Positions 5,107 to 7,776 of a stretch of 7,776 nt of DNA are shown here, piece after piece. The DNA is from Clostridia bacterium (lineage in GTDB: Bacteria > Bacillota_A > Clostridia > Oscillospirales > CAG-382). Location: contig JAFWWX010000452.1 of assembly GCA_017517985.1 (NCBI GenBank), forward strand, positions 1 to 7,776. The letters are read 5' to 3'. The position numbers and the translations under genes are program-made. The notes beneath the pieces are model-generated. The model saw only the letters and a program-made list of their open reading frames with translations, made no database searches and had not been told where the DNA came from. Positions within the stretch are counted from its first letter, which is position 1, and each line of letters opens with the position of its first letter.

Positions 5107-5135
5107 TTATTTTACTTTCAAAAATGATAAAATAA
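5107..5135. promoter_or_regulatory. Inverted repeat upstream of the kinase promoter (candidate regulator site)
   Basis: TTATTTTA (5107-5114) and TAAAATAA (5128-5135) are perfect 8-bp arms with a 13-bp spacer, ending 9 bp upstream of the kinase -35. The place suits an activator site, for example for the CitB/DcuR-type regulator encoded here. The arms contain only A and T, so chance is a real possibility. Confidence 0.3.
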
Positions 5136-5144
5136 GTTAATAAA

Positions 5145-5173
5145 TTGAAATATTGGGCGTTATATGCTATAAT
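5145..5173 (+). promoter_or_regulatory. Promoter of the two-component operon
   Basis: TTGAAA (5145-5150), 17-bp spacer, TATAAT (5168-5173), with TGC immediately before the -10 as an extended element. The start should be near 5180, about 28 nt before the kinase ATG. Confidence 0.85.
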
Positions 5174-5207
5174 TTAAGAAAGAAAAATCAAAAGGAAGAC
5201 CTTTGCT

Positions 5208-6851
5208 ATGAAGATAAAAAAGAGTTTAAAAAATCAGTATAAGACGATTTCTATAAAAAACATACACAGAAGAATATTTATCACACAACTTGTACTTATT
5301 GTAACTCTTGCTTTGTTTTTGGGTGTTTCGGGAACTTTAATAAACATCCATTTTGAGGTGGAAAAAAGAGACCAAAACTTACAGAATATTGCCGAAGCAG
5401 TTGCTAGTTCTCCACTCATTGACGATAAAATTGCAAATCCTGATGATAAAAAAACAACTGAGCTTTTGAATGAATATCTTGACTCTCTTAAAATATCACT
5501 TGACAATATAGATGTTATTTCTTTCGTAAGTCGCGAGAATATCCGTTTGTATCATTCTAATCACGAATTAATCGGCACTGAATATGACGGAGCTATTCCT
5601 GAATTTGAAAAGGTTTCAAAGGAATATTACACATCAAATGAAACCGGACCGTCAGGTTCACAACGCCGTGCATATGCAGCAGTTTATGACAAAAACGGTA
5701 ATTATACCGGATTCGTTATGACTATTTTGCTCTTAGAAAATATTAAAGCGGAAACCTTGCAGATACTTTTTATCTTCGCGCTCATTACTATTGCCGCAAT
5801 TTTAATAGAACTGATTATTTCTGCAGAACTTTCAAGCTCTATTAAAAAGAGTTTGCACGGATATGAACCAAATGTTTTCTCGGCAATGTTTCAAGTTCGT
5901 GATAATATTTTGGAATCATTAAATGAGGGGGTACTTGCCGTAGATAAAAACGGAGTTGTTCAGTTTGCAAATCGCTCTGCAGCAAAAATATTTGGCAAGA
6001 AAAAAGCAAAAGAGCTTATAAACACACCATTTACCGATTGCTGTAATGACGGTTTCATAAAAAATGTCATCAGCACAGGCGAAAAAGAGTTTAATATTCA
6101 GGAGCAAAGCATTGATAACAGCAATGTTTTGATTGACTGCATACCTATCAAGGAAAAAGATGATATTATCGGGGCAGTTGCAATTCTTCATAACCGTGAA
6201 GAATACACAAAGCTGATGGAAGATCTTGCAGGAACAAGGTATCTTGTGGATTCAATGAGAGCAAATAATCACGATTTCACAAACAAGCTTCATGTTATAA
6301 TGGGACTGATACAAATGGAAATGTATGACGATGCAGTATCTTATATTGAAAATATTTCTATTGTGCAGAGAGAAACCATCAGTAAAATAATGTCAGTCGT
6401 TGACGAGCCAAGTATAGCAGCACTTTTAATAGGCAAAAGTGCAAGAGCTTCAGAACTGAATATAAAGTTTATTTTAAACGATGAAAGCCATTATTCTAAA
6501 ACAGATTTACTTCTTCCATCTGAACTTATGGTAACTGTTATAGGGAATCTTATAGACAACGCATTTGAAGCTATTAATATAAAGGATATTCAAAGGCAGA
6601 AAGAGCTTCGCTTCGGTATATATTCCCGTGAAAATGCACTTCTGATAACTGTTGAGGATACAGGAATCGGAATAAGTAAAGATAATCTTGAACATATCTA
6701 CGATAACGGCTTTTCCACAAAAGGTGAAGGCCGAGGAACTGGATTGTATCAGGTAAAGGAAATGGTCGAAGCTATAGGCGGTAAAATAACGGTTGAATCA
6801 CAGGAAAATGTGGGTACATCATTTACCGTCATTTTTCAAAATAAATCTTAG
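5208..6851 (+). CDS. CitA/DcuS-type sensor histidine kinase
   Basis: A 547-residue membrane kinase. Order: short basic N-terminus, TM1 (about 24-46), extracytoplasmic sensor domain (about 47-183), TM2 (about 184-206), cytoplasmic PAS (about 225-330), dimerisation helix with phospho-acceptor H355 in NNHDFTNKLHVIMGLIQ, and HATPase: N-box GNLIDNAFEA (446-455), G1 EDTGIGI (483-489), F-box GFSTK (501-505), G2 GRGTGL (508-513). The sensor domain keeps R113-x-x-H116 (IRLYHSN) and R154 (RRAYAAVYD), which align with the carboxylate-binding R107, H110 and R147 of DcuS, so a di- or tricarboxylate ligand is likely. GGAAG precedes ATG 5208 by 9 nt. It lies 10 nt upstream of its response regulator gene. 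Which carboxylate is sensed cannot be told. Confidence 0.93.
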   Translation: MKIKKSLKNQYKTISIKNIHRRIFITQLVLIVTLALFLGVSGTLINIHFEVEKRDQNLQNIAEAVASSPLIDDKIANPDDKKTTELLNEYLDSLKISLDNIDVISFVSRENIRLYHSNHELIGTEYDGAIPEFEKVSKEYYTSNETGPSGSQRRAYAAVYDKNGNYTGFVMTILLLENIKAETLQILFIFALITIAAILIELIISAELSSSIKKSLHGYEPNVFSAMFQVRDNILESLNEGVLAVDKNGVVQFANRSAAKIFGKKKAKELINTPFTDCCNDGFIKNVISTGEKEFNIQEQSIDNSNVLIDCIPIKEKDDIIGAVAILHNREEYTKLMEDLAGTRYLVDSMRANNHDFTNKLHVIMGLIQMEMYDDAVSYIENISIVQRETISKIMSVVDEPSIAALLIGKSARASELNIKFILNDESHYSKTDLLLPSELMVTVIGNLIDNAFEAINIKDIQRQKELRFGIYSRENALLITVEDTGIGISKDNLEHIYDNGFSTKGEGRGTGLYQVKEMVEAIGGKITVESQENVGTSFTVIFQNKS

Positions 6852-6861
6852 GAGGTGCATT

Positions 6862-7536
6862 ATGTATAAAGTTTTAATAGTTGAAGATGATCCAATGGTT
6901 GCAATGATAAACGAACAGTTTGTAAGCCGTCATAAAGATTTTACTGTTTCAAATAAATGTAGCGATGGAAAAAGTGCTTTGGAATACCTTGAGGATAATG
7001 ATGTCGATTTGATTATTCTCGATGTATATATGCCATACATGAATGGTTTTGAAACACTTAGACAGATAAGAAAAAAACAAATTCCTGTTGATGTTATAAT
7101 GGTAACGGCAGCTAATGAAAGAGAGCAATTAAAAGAGGGATTGCATCTTGGTGTAGTTGATTATTTGATAAAGCCATTTACTTTTGAACGCTTTAAGATG
7201 GCGCTTGATAAATTTATTACACAGGCAGAGGCTTTGAAAGATTTAGAACGGGTGAATCAAAAAAACATTGATTTTTTGATAGATAAATCAAGAAAAACAA
7301 CAAACGAGCTTTATCCGAAAGGCATACAGGAAAAGACTTTGCAAACTATTATTGAACATTTAAAAGAAAACAAAAGCAAATGGCTCACAGGTGATGAAAT
7401 TGCAGAAAAAGTCGGACTTACGGGCGTTACTGTAAGAAGATATATGGCACATCTTGTGGAAGCGGGAATGGTTATTGCGGATATGAACTATGAAACCGGA
7501 GGCAGACCGCGTATGCTCTACAAGTTGTTAAATTAA
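6862..7536 (+). CDS. CitB/DcuR-type response regulator
   Basis: A 224-residue regulator of the usual length for this class. The receiver domain (1-120) has D9, D10, phospho-acceptor D54 in LIILDVYMP, T82 and K104 in IKPF. A linker with helical character (about 121-170) leads to a C-terminal winged-helix domain: WLTGDEIAEKVGLTGVTVRR (174-193) followed by YMAHLVEAGMV and the wing GGRPRMLYKL (213-222), as in CitB/DcuR/DpiA. The start at 6862 has a perfect AGGAGG 6 nt upstream; an in-frame ATG at 6793 would overlap the kinase gene and adds residues foreign to the family. It is co-transcribed with the kinase and ended by a strong terminator. Target genes are not evident in the window. Confidence 0.94.
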   Translation: MYKVLIVEDDPMVAMINEQFVSRHKDFTVSNKCSDGKSALEYLEDNDVDLIILDVYMPYMNGFETLRQIRKKQIPVDVIMVTAANEREQLKEGLHLGVVDYLIKPFTFERFKMALDKFITQAEALKDLERVNQKNIDFLIDKSRKTTNELYPKGIQEKTLQTIIEHLKENKSKWLTGDEIAEKVGLTGVTVRRYMAHLVEAGMVIADMNYETGGRPRMLYKLLN

Positions 7537-7549
7537 AACTAAAAGATAA

Positions 7550-7587
7550 ATAAAGACGGAAAATTTTTTTGGATTTTCCGTCTTTAT
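7550..7587 (+). terminator. Terminator of the two-component operon
   Basis: ATAAAGACGGAAAA (7550-7563) pairs with TTTTCCGTCTTTAT (7574-7587) over 14 bp around a T-rich 10-nt loop, 13 nt after the regulator stop codon. The T-rich 3' arm (TCTTTAT) provides the slippery end in the absence of a longer U-tract. Confidence 0.8.
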
Positions 7588-7596
7588 GATTGGAGA

Positions 7597-7609
7597 TTAT
7601 CCTCTGAGG
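7597..7609 (-). repeat. Right copy of the 13-bp inverted repeat
   Basis: TTATCCTCTGAGG is the exact reverse complement of 3969-3981. It lies 9 bp outside the two-component terminator, the same distance at which the left copy sits outside its terminator. The two copies bracket about 3.6 kb. Confidence 0.35.
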
Positions 7610-7628
7610 CTTTGTTTTCATTATAATA

Positions 7629-7673
7629 TCAAAAAAACTCACTCGCTTCATGCAACAAGAAAGCGACTGAGTT
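7629..7673 (-). terminator. Terminator overlapping the end of the HPr-like gene
   Basis: Minus strand AACTCAGTCGCTT (7673-7661) pairs with AAGCGAGTGAGTT (7648-7636) with a single central G-G mismatch, followed by a run of T (7637-7631). The 5' arm lies inside the last codons of the HPr-like gene and the stop codon falls in the loop next to the 3' arm. Confidence 0.88.
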
Positions 7674-7776
7674 CTTCTTTTAGTTTATCATCATTTGTAT
7701 ATGCATTGATTTTTATGGGTTTGCTTAAATCCAGACTGAAAAGGCCCATAATTGATTTTGCATCTACTTTATATCT
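7648..7776 (-). CDS. HPr-like phosphocarrier-family protein (C-terminal part)
   Basis: Only the last 42 residues are in the window; the start lies to the right. The sequence begins RYKVDAKSIMGLFSLDLSKP and ends EELSRFLVA. KVDAKSIMGLFSLDL matches the conserved HPr stretch around the regulatory serine (in Bacillus HPr, S46 in VNLKSIMGVMSL), so S8 of this fragment would be the equivalent of Ser46. The His15 region is out of view, so it cannot be decided whether this is a PTS HPr, a Crh-like regulator or one of the divergent HPr-like proteins common in Clostridia. Its transcript ends in the overlapping terminator. Confidence 0.82.
   Translation of the reverse strand, partial: RYKVDAKSIMGLFSLDLSKPIKINAYTNDDKLKEELSRFLVA

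Noticed and set aside
6793..6861. Upstream in-frame start for the response regulator
   Set aside because: It overlaps the kinase C-terminus and lacks a good site; ATG 6862 has AGGAGG at 6-nt spacing and gives the family-typical MYKVLIVEDD start.
1..7776. tRNA, rRNA, CRISPR array, insertion sequence or phage genes
   Set aside because: Looked for by eye on both strands; no cloverleaf with CCA end, spaced repeats, transposase or integrase sequences were seen.

Overview
The window looks like a chromosomal segment from a low-GC Firmicute, most likely a gut-type member of the Clostridia. This rests on AT-rich DNA, strong AGGAGG-type ribosome binding sites, TTGACA/TATAAT promoters with 17-bp spacers, U-tract hairpin terminators, and the gene families (Rrf2 regulator beside cysK, DUF2975 protein, HPr-like protein, CitA/DcuS-type sensor kinase). 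No genus can be named from the sequence alone.

Layout. At 1-508 (minus) is the start of a DUF2975-type membrane protein with its own strong promoter. At 721-3936 (minus) is a sulfur-assimilation unit, read from about 3892 downwards: promoter with two matching inverted-repeat operators, a 42-residue Met/Cys/Trp-rich leader peptide, an intrinsic terminator, an 18-codon small ORF, metY (O-acetylhomoserine sulfhydrylase), cysK (cysteine synthase), an Rrf2-family regulator with its own promoter, then a terminator. At 3990-5001 (minus) is a two-gene unit: a SemiSWEET/PQ-loop membrane protein and an SGNH-like protein without the usual catalytic serine motif. Divergent from it, 5208-7536 (plus), is a CitA/DcuS-type sensor kinase and its CitB/DcuR-type response regulator. 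At 7648-7776 (minus) is the C-terminal half of an HPr-like protein.

Main result. The roughly 350-nt leader in front of metY-cysK has the architecture of a ribosome-mediated transcription attenuator. The leader peptide (3720-3848) has 6 Met, 5 Cys and 2 Trp among residues 10-25. Just after those codons, a segment (codons 29-33) can pair in two blocks of 7 and 5 bp with the 5' half of the downstream terminator, giving a mutually exclusive antiterminator. Methionine and cysteine are the products of the pathways served by MetY and CysK, so the codon content fits the operon. I know of no described Met/Cys peptide attenuator of this kind in Firmicutes, where T-box and SAM riboswitches usually serve these genes; neither motif was seen here. 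The promoter also carries two TTACC-N13-GGTAA palindromes, one over the -35 and one over the predicted start site, probably bound by the Rrf2 protein encoded at the end of the unit. The proposed picture is two-layer control: an Rrf2 repressor at initiation and a charged-tRNA-sensing peptide at elongation.

The two-component system keeps the three carboxylate-binding residues of the DcuS/CitA sensor domain (R113, H116, R154), so a di- or tricarboxylate signal is likely. Its target is not evident; the divergent SemiSWEET/SGNH pair is the nearest candidate.
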